From assembly GCA_910589415.1 (NCBI GenBank), contig OU342635.1, forward strand, positions 2,170,001 to 2,234,000: a DNA stretch of 64,000 nucleotides. Reading direction: 5' to 3'. Position 1 is the stretch's first letter; each line of letters starts with the position of its first letter. The position numbers were made by a program, and so were the translations under genes. Positions 12,561 through 23,689 of the stretch are shown here, piece by piece. Below the pieces are notes generated by a model that made no database searches, was not told the origin of the DNA, and was given only the letters and a program-made list of their open reading frames with translations. The DNA comes from Malachius bipustulatus (taxonomy: Eukaryota; Arthropoda; Insecta; Coleoptera; Melyridae).

Positions 12561-13205
12561 TAGAGGAGAAAGTCTTATGCAAAAATGTGTACCTGGTCGT
12601 GAATTTGTTAATAATTGTTATCGATCGAGATGATTACAATGTCCATTTTTATAATTGAAAATCAGCGAGTGAGTAAAAGAGCATACCTACTGCGTGCTTA
12701 TTTTTTAGTTCTCTTGTGGTGACAAACGGGAAGAGAATTGATGAGGAGTCGTGTTGTTTTTTAGTAGAATTTAGTAAAGAAAAACAGTCACTGTTGAGAT
12801 ATGGTAGTAATTTATAATTTTCAAATTTAAAACTCGCTGAGGTTGAAATTAAGTAGTAATCTGCTGGCTAAAAACCATGAGAAGCAGGTGAAAATAGGGG
12901 AGGGTACAAAAGAAAAATTATTAGCGACAATAATGCAACATGTTTTAATCGTTGTGATAACTTTTTGAACTTGTTCGTTCATGTTAACGGTAGATTAAAG
13001 ATTCATTCAAATAGTTAAGAAAAAAACGTATCTAATGGTTGGAGTGCTTGAGAGTTTACCATCAGGTTTTATAAAAACATTTGACACGAAATAATTAATA
13101 ACACGTGCTAGAAGATACGTACAAAATGTCAAATGTGTCGATTGTCACTTTAACATTAACATTAACATTAACACGACAGATTAGCACATTAATTTAGGCA
13201 AAATC
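12561..13205. other. Downstream region of lqfR, no gene seen
   Basis: AT-rich sequence following the short-isoform stop codon and probably its 3' UTR. A short TTAACA tandem run lies at about 13150-13173. Nothing else recognisable. Confidence 0.5.
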
Positions 13206-13206
13206 A

Positions 13207-15835
13207 TTACGTACTCGTACTGTTATAGTATTCCCTTTTTCCCCCTTTTCTATTTATTATTCTTAATTTTATTACAAAAATATACCATAAACAAAATTTT
13301 TGAATTATTTTAGAGGGTCTCTCTCTCCCAGATGGGTTCAGTTGAAAAAAAATTGCTTGTTTTGCTTGGAATAAATCGTTTAATTTATGACTTGTAACTT
13401 GACAAAATGAAGAACAATGCCAAAATCTTACAATATCCTTTTCTTTTCTCAAAAACCTTTCTCTAGTCGCTCTGCTTCTCTTCTTCTTCACTCTTTCTCT
13501 CACAGTACTTTTACCAAATTTTATTCGTAGTCCTCCAACACCATCTTTCCTTATTCCTTGGCCTTTCCAAATAAAACTTCTCTTTCGTCCTTGTAGTCTC
13601 CCCTTTCCTTTACTGCTTCTCTTTCCTTTCCGTTAATTATCTTCTTTCTGCTTTCAAATTTTCTCCTCTACTTCCTTTTGACAAACTCTCTTCTTTAATA
13701 ATTTATTTTTTTCTAATCTTTTTTCTCTTTGCTATCACTTGTTCTTCTCTATTGTGCTTCCAAATTATTATCTTTTCGCCTTTTTTTACCTTTTTCTGAC
13801 AATTACTCTTAAAATTTGCATGAGGTTAGTTTTAAATTTATTTAGAATTAATTGAATGGTAATTTTCCAAAAACTAATTAAGTAATTAACTTACAATCTT
13901 ATTCTAATCTATTTCTATAAATAATTCTATACTTAACGTTTTAAACATTAAATTTATAAACTTGTTCAATGTTGAACACCCCTCGAATCTTATCAGTATC
14001 TATTCAGTTACTACTTCATACGGACTTTCAAACAGAAATTGCAACTTTGCACATTTATTGTTCTCTCTATCTGAAACTCTGTGTGCTTGCAATATTACAT
14101 AGTCTCCTTTCTTAAATTTTACTTTCTTCTTAATTAATTTTTCTTGTTTCTCAAACCATTTCATTCTTTTTATTTCACTTCCCCTTCTTACTTCTTCCCT
14201 TACTTCTTGTATTCTCTCTTGATCTTCAAATATCCATTTTCTCTCTGGTCTAATTCCTTTTAAGACGTAAATTGGACTTTCCTCTGTATTTGTATAATTC
14301 TGGAGAAGCTGTAGAAAATCGTTTAAGGAAGTTAGATTACTCTTTGTAAAAGAGAAGAGAAGCAAGGAGAGACGAAAAGAGAGAGAGAATAAGATCAGGA
14401 AAAGAAGTTTGAGAGAATATGCAAGAGAAAAGTGAAAAAAGGTAAATATCTTGTAACGGGATTTTTCTGATGCTTAAGGAAGGTTTCCAGGGATGGATTT
14501 CTGCCCCGAAGTACCCGTGACAAGTCAATTAATTAATTATGATTTATGTACAATGAATTGTATTTACAACATATCGCGGATATGGTTTTTCTATTTACAC
14601 AATTTATTCTAGCGTCCTGGTTTCGTTCTGTCTTCTGAGTGAGGGAACGAGGTGGGCCTCGTTCTGGAGCGCGGTCGGATCGGCTTTAGTCGCGTCGGAG
14701 GCGGCGTCTGATACCATTGGCTCCTTCGATGCTACTGATGTTGGTGTTCTCGCCAGCCGCCGTGCGCTGTCAGTAACTCAGTCGCTGTCGAGCTGTCTGT
14801 ACCGGCCCCGACCCGATGCAAGATACGCGTCGTGGAGTCGTCCGGGCGATGACCTCTGTCAACTGGTACTATCTAGAACAAAAGCCGCACCCCACGTATC
14901 AGTACGACGTTGGGACGGTTATAAATGGTTACGGGATCCGATCGAGCTCAATACGCCCTCCTCGGTACCGGTACCCAGATGACAAACTTGCTGGGTTGGA
15001 GCCGTCGCTTAACAACTCAGTGCGTCGTTATTGTGGCTCCAGGGATTATCCGGCCCTCACTACAGGCCGGGGAGGGAAATGGGGGGTTACCGGCACCTCA
15101 ATGCAGCACCGACTGGCTGTATTTAAGGATTGATCGCCTGCTAGAGCTCAATGCACCCTGGCCACGATTTCTGATGTCAGATTATAGCTTGGTTAACTCA
15201 CTACATGCCCCAGCTGATCTCCAAACTCAATGCACCCAGGGAGAGAGATACTTACTGGTCAGTCCCCAGCACACTCTCTGCCGATCCTTTGGCTGGCGTT
15301 CTTTATATAGCCGGTGCTGGTGTAGATAAGACGTCTATCGTCGTCGCAAAAACTGTATCAATTAATAATTGAATGTCTCTAATCGCGAAGTAAATAATAA
15401 TGATCAACGAAAGCCTCGGATTTCGTTACAAATTGTTTGGGAGAGTGAAGAGAAGCAGCGAGAGACGGAGAGAGAGAATCAGAAGATTAGGCAAAGGAAT
15501 TTCGAGACAGAAGCAGCAAACGTTGAGAAAAAGAAACTCAGGGAACCAGAGAGAGGTGTAAAAATGATACTGTGAGAGTTTGGCTTATTAATGTAATAAT
15601 TAGTATAGCAAGTTACAAGTCATAAATTAGACGATTTGTTCTATAAGATTTCAAATTTCGATTCAGGTTAAATTGAAAGCAAGATTTTTTTTTCAACTGA
15701 ACCCAACTGGGAAAGAGAGTGCCCTCATAAAATAATTAAAAAATTTTGTTTATGGTATAAATTTTTTAAAATAAAATTAATAATAACAATTAATTAGAAA
15801 GGGGAGAAAACGGAATACCATAACAGTACCTACCT
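13207..15835. mobile_element. Composite element: long inverted repeats around a gypsy-like remnant
   Basis: A left arm (about 13211-13410) and a right arm (about 15600-15830) are imperfect reverse complements: ACTGTTATAGTATTCC pairs with GGAATACCATAACAGT, ATACCATAAACAAAATTTTT with its partner, and GGGTTCAGTTGAAAAAAAA with TTTTTTTTCAACTGAACCC. Inside, on the minus strand, is an integrase C-terminal fragment, purine-rich AGAGA blocks at about 14340-14440 and 15435-15560 that resemble each other, and a GC-richer segment 14600-15350 with a minus-strand TATA-like CTATATAAAG at 15301-15310, which looks like LTR or promoter sequence. The order of events is not clear; a retroelement disrupted inside a foldback element is one reading. 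Confidence 0.6.
14000..14365 (-). pseudogene. Ty3/gypsy-like integrase C-terminal fragment
   Basis: A 121-aa open stretch contains SPIYVLKGIRPERKW, a basic coiled region, then KKGDYVILQAHRVSDRENNK and LFESPYEVV. The order (post-catalytic linker, then a KxGDxVxL strand and a GPY-like motif) is that of the integrase C-terminus in Ty3/gypsy polyproteins. The catalytic DDE region, reverse transcriptase and gag are absent, so it is a fragment. It lies between the inverted repeats of the surrounding composite element. Confidence 0.65.
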
Positions 15836-15839
15836 AATC

Positions 15840-16800
15840 AACAGTCTCCCTCTCATCTCGATGCGTATAGACTGTATAATAATATCTCCCCATCCCATTT
15901 ATTGAATTATTTTTGAACTTTAATTGAAAATTTTGGGGTACAGTGTTAACATCACGTTAAAATTATTAATAGCTACCTCCATGCAACAAATAGAAATCTA
16001 GCGAAAAGTGCAGGTCAGTTAGTTGACTTTCTTAGATTAAACGTTAAAGCGCGAGCTTAAAAATAATGTAGAACATTACTTATATTATATAAAAAAAAAA
16101 GGTGAAAATATATTTTTTTCAATCGAAAGTGTCAAATTGAATGTTGATTAATTTTCAAGAGTAACAGCTTCAGTGCCATCACAATCATGATGATCAGTCG
16201 ATCTTAAGACAATAAATATCAAATAATAATGTTTTGTTGCCACTAACACCAATATTGTGGCTCATTATATGACCGGAAAATGATATACACTAAGTTCTTC
16301 ATTTGTTTTTTCTGAGAAGAATAGTTAAAAAAAAATCCCCTCCAGTAAAATTTCCAAGTTATAAAGAGGTACCTACTTAGTTTTTTTTATAAGTTTTTTT
16401 AAAACATCAATATTTTGTATAAAGAAAGGGCGCTTCTATGTTTAATAAATCAAATTAATGGGTCTTTATAAACACAATTTAATTTTAAAAGTGAATTGTT
16501 TTAATCAAGGAAAGGAACCCCATAAAATGAAACTAGTAAGAAACTGTTCTTACTAGTAATACTTTCAGAAAATTTAAAAAGTGATATTTCTTTAATCACA
16601 TCTTGTATTGATCAATTTACATTTTATTTGTGTATTTTTGACAAAAAATCATAAAACTATTTTTATAAAAATTATTTGGAAATATTGAGAGCATATTTTT
16701 GAATATTATTTCTAACACAATTTCGAGTAGAAATAAAAATTCATATGCAGCTAGGATGAAAGCATCTTTTTCGCTTGTTCTCAAGTAAGTTAACTCCGCA
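15840..16800. other. AT-rich intergenic DNA, no gene seen
   Basis: No coding stretch or clear repeat boundary could be supported. Confidence 0.4.
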
Positions 16801-16829
16801 AACTTCAAACTCAACTGAAGAAATGACGT

Positions 16830-17756
16830 TCATTGTACCTAGTGAGGTAAATCCGCTGAATCCGATTTACTACGTCATTTATCCTTTAGATGTTGGCGTA
16901 AGGCCCTTCCCAGGACGGCATAAACTTGGACGATCAACCCTTCTTCCTAGATCATAGAAAGTGACATCAAACTTTAATAATAAATCAACATCCCTTAAAA
17001 GCACATTCATGGCTTTGAATCGGTCAACCCTTTCTGTATTCGAGTCACTGCTATCTTTCGTATTCATTTCTTGCTTGGCATTTTCATCGTCATTTCCAAT
17101 CGACCCCGTCAAAGAATCGGTTATACTGTCTAAACCATCCTTATTTGTGTTTTAGTCTCAATTTCTATTAAAAATTTTTTTTTATACTTCTTTATCATTA
17201 GTATCATCCACTTCATTGATGTTCAATAGTTTCTCTGCATCGATGTTTGTAGTTTCTTTCTTCGATGTACCTTGAGTTGTTTGTATTCTTCTTCCCAACC
17301 TTTTCGTAAGCGAGAATCCTGACGAAGTATAGTTTTCTCCTTTCATGTGTATAGGGCTTTCGAGACTCCATGCCTGGCTTCTTGAACACTACTCCCCAAA
17401 CCGTAAAAGTCCTTATCATCCATAGAAAGTTTTACAGTGGATGGTTTTTTGTCAGTTCCAATAGCAATCTCTTTTAATTCATTGAGAGATGAGTTCAACT
17501 TATCGAAGTTTCCTGAATTTATACTGGATCCACAGGGAATCTCTTCGGTATGAATATTACTAACTGTCTCGTAATAAACAGGAATAACACGTGCAGCAGC
17601 AATGCTGTTTAATTTGACAGTGGGTGTAACATTCTTCATTGTCTCTTTTTCTTCTGGTTGACACAAATTATTTTCCAAAGAGGTTGTTAAGCGAACGATT
17701 ATTCCAAGTCCGGCTAAACCTTGGAACTGAGGTTTACGAAGCTGATGGTAAATCAA
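16830..17756 (-). pseudogene. Broken double-stranded-RNA-binding protein copy (Staufen-like?)
   Basis: On the minus strand 17756-17343 encodes NVTPTVKLNSIAA...IPVYYETVS, a roughly 40-residue insert, then STVKLSMDDKDFYGLGSS and VQEARHGVSKAL. This fits a dsRBD: helix 1 with TPxxxLN, beta strands ending in FYGxGSS, and helix 2 with the Q/KEARxxxxxAL pattern. After that the frame breaks; further short open pieces follow at 17419-17213 and 17112-16879 with stops between them. No splice sites rescue a gene. The TPTVKLNSIA motif recalls Staufen-type dsRBDs, but the family call is an inference from memory. Confidence 0.5.
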
Positions 17757-17759
17757 AAA

Positions 17760-18060
17760 AAGAAGCCCAGAAAAATGCAGCTAGAAAATACCGGGTATAA
17801 GCCGCCGGTCTTCACTTCAAGAGAAGCAGAAGAAAAAGAGACAATGATGAATGTTACACCCACTATCAAATTAAACAGCATTGCTGCCTCACTTGGTATT
17901 CCTGTTTATTACGAGATGGTTAGTAATATTCATACCGAAGAGATTCCCTGTGGATCAGGTATAAATTCTGGAAACTTGGATAAGTTGGCCCCTCTCTCTA
18001 TGAACTAAAAGAAATTGCTAATGGAACTGGCAAAATATCGAGCCCCTCCACTGTAAAAGT
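17760..18060 (+). pseudogene. Second, inverted copy of the dsRBD fragment
   Basis: The plus strand encodes ENTGYKPPVFTSREAEEKET then NVTPTIKLNSIAASLGIPVYYEMV and SNIHTEEIPCGSGINSGN, clearly a paralogous copy of the minus-strand fragment immediately to its left, in head-to-head orientation. It is stopped at 18006-18008 inside the region homologous to the insert, and helix 2 of the domain is lost. A second member of the same family must exist as the source. Confidence 0.55.
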
Positions 18061-19781
18061 CTCTTGTTAAAAATCGTATTTTAAAAGACAACTTAACGAG
18101 GCAACATTACTAGACTTTGTTACAAATAATCAAATAAATGAAACCTTATATTTTCTTATATTGGAAACTCATTTCCTTTTAATTATTGTTACTTATGTAT
18201 TGATTTTTGAATTATTTGCACATAAAAGTCAATCTTTTTAAGAAGTAAAACTTGAAAAAAAAATTTAGGTTGCATTCTATGAATCGTCCTTAGTCTTAGC
18301 CACCTAGAACTTGCAGACTTTTTGGACATCCTTTAATAATAACTTTCCTGTAAAATGTTATTATGTCTATCAATTTTATATTATAAAGTAGTTGAAAAAT
18401 AAGTTTTTAAAGTCTCAAATTATTAATGAAACTTAGACCTCGAATAGAATAGCACATTTTGTGATCAGTTATTTACCGATCGATAAGAACAATTGGCAGA
18501 TTTGGCGACCTAAAATTACAATAGTTCATATTTTTCCGAGAAATTATTGTTTCAAGTATTACATTATTTTGGGAGCGCACATTGAGTGTATATACTCGAT
18601 TTTTTAAGTATTATAGTCAATTCCAGGTTTTCTTCTCCCTTGTTGGTCTTAAATGAATAACGGCATTTATCTTATGATGTTGGTCAAAATGTACGTATTT
18701 ATGTATTTATTTTTGGGATAGTGACAGGTAATAATAATAATAATAATAATAAGGATAAATGATGATGCTACCCTGCAGAATTGTTTAAAAGAAGAATAAA
18801 CTAAATGTCTTGAAATGAGACAAGAGAAATTTATTATTATATCATATTTTTCTTAGATGAAACATTCTGTGGGGTAGTGATTTTAAGTAATATTCAGGAT
18901 GAAATATTCGATGTCGACCAACCAAGAGGGCTAATAAAAATCATTAAACCACGATGCATTTTTTATATATAAAATATGTCTTTATAATTATTGTAATGTT
19001 TGTTTAGCTAATAATTAATTAGTACTGATATATATATTTTGTCCGTTGCTTGTTATCCTTTATTTTTAGAAAATATTACTTGTTTTCGTTGTGTTTGAGA
19101 AGAATTTTCGTCCAGAAATTTATCAAAGGATGTAATACTAAAGTTTGATAAAAACGATTAAAAGACGTAAGTGCTAGATTATCAATTTACGACTTTTAAA
19201 ATTCCAAAGATAATTTTTATTACACAATCGGTGCATATTTTGTATATTAGTTTGTTTATGTAAAAATAATGCTCATATTTGGGTGCTGGGTTCTTATTTT
19301 CGTGCACTAGGATGATTTCTTTTTAGCTTTTATTAGTATTATTTGTAAATTTTATTAATTGCAAGTGAAAATTTTGCATAGGGGCAGAGAGTGAAACTTC
19401 CCTATTTGATCTTTTCATATCACAAGTGATGAAGCAATATTTTATTGTTATATTTATAATATATACATACTTAATATACTTATTATAATATAACTTTTAT
19501 GTCGTCTTATAAGTTTTTTCACAAATTATTTATTTCATGTTATGATTGTTTATTATTTTTTTTTTCTTGAGGGAAATGTAAAGTAATTTTTCTATCAATG
19601 GAAAACTAACTTCTGTGCCTTACTAGTAACAAAAATGTTTAAAATATGGTAATGATCAGTGTAAACAGTTAGATGTTTATTAACCTTTATTTCGTGTAAC
19701 ATTCCGCTCATTTATTGCCAACTACTCGAAAATAAAATTGTTGTGAATACTGACTTGTTCGATTTATCTCTTACAATAATA
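18061..19781. other. AT-rich intergenic DNA with a TAA microsatellite
   Basis: Only an (AAT)n run at about 18729-18752 stands out. No gene could be supported. Confidence 0.4.
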
Positions 19782-19910
19782 GGCTTGGATTTTGAAAAAA
19801 TCAGTCTGAATCGATTAGACCGTTTTTATCCAACACAGTTACAATTATTATGTGCGTTGTGTATGGGAATTTGTTTCCAAATGAAGACTGAAACTGAAGA
19901 CCAGACAGGT
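19782..19910 (+). CDS. Orphan candidate internal exon, unrecognised
   Basis: An open 129-bp block lies between an AG acceptor (TTACAATAATAG) and a strong GTGAGT donor. In the only open phase (needs one upstream base) it reads LDFEKISLNRLDRFYPTQLQ followed by LLCALCMGICFQMKTETEDQT. A possible next exon begins after TTATTCCAG at 19969 and stops after eight codons (GQNYSIKI), close to an AATAAA. I found no upstream exon, do not recognise the product and cannot exclude chance. Confidence 0.25.
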
Positions 19911-20025
19911 GAGTAGTTACTACTTATTTGAATCAAATTCAAATGAGCGTTTTTATAATTTATTCCAGGACAAAATTATTCAATAAAAATCTGAACAAGA
20001 TAAAAGAATTCTTATTAGTGATCAT

Positions 20026-21386
20026 AGAATAAAATTATTGCATTTCCAATATCTTGAAAAAAATCCAATAAGAAGTTTAAATTGAGTAGGCTATGAGGTG
20101 TAAAAAAGTGAAAATCACAATTTTCCAACTTTCAAGAATGGCTTGAGATAGAGGAAAACGGCTTACATGTCCCTACTTTAACTTTTGATCAGGTATCCTA
20201 TTAATAATTGAAATATTTATACAGGGCGGTGAAAATAATCAGAAGTTTCAATACATTTCAACTATGGAATAGTGTTACGGGTCTCTCACTTTAGGAATAC
20301 CAAATTAAAGTCTGTAAAATTCTTTATTCTCCAACACAACTAGGTATAACTCGTAACAGTAACCTCCAAATCTAAAATAATCAGCTGTCCTCGTATTTCC
20401 ACACAGATATATTACACAACTAATTCTCTTTCACCACTTATACTTCACTCTGTTTTCTACTATTCATTAAATACTAACACTGACTGCTCTGTATCTTCCT
20501 TACTTTGTGATACTTCAGCTCTCTTTCACATACAAGATACGACTGACCCAGTCTCCATCTCCAGCCACTGCGGTACTTATTAGTTCCCTGAGGCGTCGTC
20601 AAAGCTTCTATCCTATCTCTAGACACGCTCACGAGAACATAGAGTTCTCTAACATGCGTAGAATTCGGAACCATTCTGGTATTTAGTAGAACTGTCAGTT
20701 ACTGGCCTGGCAATGTGTCACTAGAACTATCGCGAAGGTGTCATAATAAGACATCTGAGTCATAATATATGTTGTAAAAAAGGTAAACAAATACAAGAAA
20801 TACGAATCTAGAATTTTTCGTGAGTGGATGTCTCGTTATGATAGGTACTAGGTGAAAAATGAAGATATAATCCATTTTCAAGTGAAAATGCTATAATATA
20901 TAGGGTCTTCCATTTTCCCATTAAAAAACAAATATGGGGGTCTTTAGCCATTTTTAAATGTGTCGCCATCTTATGGTTATTATTATGTTGCCTAGATTCT
21001 TTCAAATTCCTATAACTAGATCAACTAGAAGTTAAACTTTTTCTAATGGGTGATTATTTTAAAGCGCCAATTAGATATACAAATCTTCTGTTATTGAATT
21101 TGATACATTTCGACATTTTTTGCAAACATTAATAAACAATCAATGTGACTAAATGAACACACAATAATGCGCATGCCGAGAGTCGTCATCGGCAATTTAT
21201 GAACGCACCCTCGCTGAGGTATAATCTTTTTGTGATCGTGTCTCTTGCTAAGAATGTCAATGTCGGAAAGACGCTGACATTTAAACTGTGACAGTTTGAA
21301 CTTAACCCAACTTTCGCTGCTAGTTAGATTTAGATTTTTTTTTGTAAACACAAAATAATCAAATTTGAAATAGTGCCAAAAAAACG
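20026..21386. other. Intergenic region upstream of the sorting nexin
   Basis: A somewhat GC-richer block at about 20270-20760 begins TGTTACGGGTCTCTCAC and may be a degenerate LTR-type repeat, but no matching end was found. 20800-21386 contains the probable promoter and 5' UTR of the sorting nexin; no TATA box is evident. Confidence 0.35.
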
Positions 21387-23379
21387 ATGGCAAGCAGTAA
21401 CAATACCTCAGCAGTTTTGGACGTTGTAGCGGAAAATAAGGAAATAAGTCAAATTTTCAAAGAATCAATAGAAAACGACAAATCGAACATATCAAATTCT
21501 GTCCCAACAATCAATCCTCTGGTGAGTAATGAATTAAAAATTGATAACATTATCGAACAATGCATCACGTCACGTTAATTTAATCATTTTAAGGTCCAGA
21601 GTCAGAGTTTTGAAAATTTCTCTACATTGCAAGATGTAGAAAATTTATCAGAGCTAAACGTGGATGAAAACTCAGATCTGTGTGTTAGAATCGACAGTCC
21701 TCAAAAACACCTGGAAACCCTAGAGACTTACATTACGTTTCGCATCACCACCAAGGCGGCAAGGATAGAGTTCCCTGATAATGAATATGTTGTCAGAAGG
21801 AGATACAATGATTTTGTTTGGTTGCGTCATAAGCTGGTCGAATGCCATCCATTTTGTATAATACCTGTAAGTCGAATTCACAAGTTCGAATAACAGTAAT
21901 GCTTGACTCTAAATATTTCAGCCACTGCCTGGAAAACATTCCTTAATTGGTCAGTTAGATAGATATTCGAAAGATTTCATAATCAGTCGAATGAAATCAT
22001 TGAATATATTCATGAAGAGAGTTATACAGCATCCCATTCTAAGCTGTAATGATCATCTTAAAGCCTTTCTTACAGCCAAGAATTCTGTAATTATCGTATC
22101 TTCTATAGTTCACTTTAGAAAAAATATAACCATTGAAAACAATCAATAGCATCCAGAAATTTTTGGATCGAAAACTTGTCTGACGGTTGAAAGTTTGTAA
22201 GTACTGTGAGGGTAGTATGGTTCACGAGCTACAGGAAAGCGTGGTAATGTGGAAGCTGAAGCTTAGGGGTTCTTAATGTGAGGGTTGTTTTCAAACTGTC
22301 GTGTTGTAGACCCCAGTTTTGTTTGACAGGGGTCCAAAAATTGTGGATGCTTGTGATTGTATTTTTCGTACATCATTTTTAATAACAGATCTTACAGGAT
22401 TTCACTGTAATCAGAAGACAGCGTTCAAACTCTGAGGGTAGAATCAAACCGTTGCCATGCCTAAATCCCTTAAGTACAAATGTAAAAAAACGTCACATAG
22501 AATTTGATGTATCAAAGTCTTATTTAACATTGCTAGCCGATAAACTGGCAGCAATCGAGAAACTTTCTAGTCGTATTTATAAGGAGCAAAGCGATCTCGT
22601 TAACGAGTTGAATAATTTCCATCCGATATTCACCAGTTGGGCAAGTAACGAACCCGAACTAGCGTACATTCTCCGCAGCATCGGTAAGGCTTTAGAACGG
22701 ACTACAGCGGCTCAGAGCGCCTTAGTACAAAACCAGGCAAGCATAATGATAGACCCGGTTAAAGATTTCCTTGCTTACATAGAGGTGGTTCAAGATACAC
22801 TGAAAAAAAGGGAATCTTACCAATACGCTTATGAAAATATTTTAGAAGAGTTGAATAAAAAACATAATGAGAGAGATAAGGTGAGTTCCGGGTTCACTGT
22901 AGTTATTAAAGTGGTTTAATAACTTTTTTTTTTAACAGCTTGTGACCCTTTCACAAAATCCGTCCCAGCCAAGTGGAGGTTTTTCTCTTTGGAGACAATC
23001 TAGCTGTGATGAAAAACTAGAGAAACTCGGTAAATATTTTTTATTTTTCATGTCAAGTCATTAATTTCCCTTTTTTAAAAGAAAAACTAAACTCCTTAAC
23101 AACAAACTCTGACATCTTTTAGGTACGTATATACCTCAATTATTGAAAAAAGTAGAAAGATACCACGATAATCTCGAATGTGCCAATGAGTCTCTGAGAA
23201 GCGATCTTCAGCGTTGGCAAATGGAGAAGCACGAAAGCTTGAAGCAGATTCTCATCAACTACGTGAATAAGCAAGTGGAATATTACCAGATCGGTTTGAA
23301 TGCCTGGGAGAGTGCCTCGGGAGATATAAATCTAAAAAAATCGTCGATTCCAATAAATGATTTTTGCATTAACGAATAA
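21387..23379 (+). CDS. SNX30: Sorting nexin, SNX7/SNX30 type (PX-BAR)
   Basis: Six exons (21387-21521, 21594-21866, 21922-22086, 22398-22880, 22939-23029, 23123-23379) join to 467 aa, close to vertebrate SNX7/SNX30. Residues about 75-190 form the PX domain: ITFRITTKAARIEF, VRRRYNDFVWLRHKL, the PLPGKH loop and RYSKDFIISRMKSLNIFMKR, whose RRY and lysine/arginine positions bind PI3P in the family. The rest is a SNX-BAR: DKLAAIEKLSSRIYKEQSDL, then CANESLRSDLQRWQMEKHES and YYQIGLNAWES, as in SNX7/30. SNX7/30 pair with SNX4 in endosome recycling and autophagy; that partnership is family knowledge. The third donor is the weaker GTAATT. ATTAAA at 23622 and AATAAA at 23680 could end the mRNA. The symbol denotes the SNX7/30 group; one insect gene usually stands for both. 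Confidence 0.92.
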
Positions 23380-23689
23380 AATTTTAATCGGATCTCGTCT
23401 TGTACATTCCATCTGATATTTATGATCTATGTATATTGTATATGTATCGTGTACACTTGTTGGCTTTATTATTATTATTATTCCATTACATTTCTGTAAT
23501 ATTATAAACTGTGACTTACCCAGTGATATTTTATTTTTCTGTCTAACTTTAACTTGTAACTTGTTATTTAATACTACGAAATATGTAAGCACAACCAAGC
23601 TGATTGATGTTGCAATAATACATTAAATTTTTAATGTAAGTCAGTTCATTTACCTCAATGTTTTCATTATTATAAAAAAAATAAATTAA

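Noticed and set aside
14816..15329. Two overlapping plus-strand frames in a GC-rich segment
   Set aside because: They lie in the likely LTR or promoter portion of a retroelement remnant, lack domain motifs, and overlap each other in different phases.
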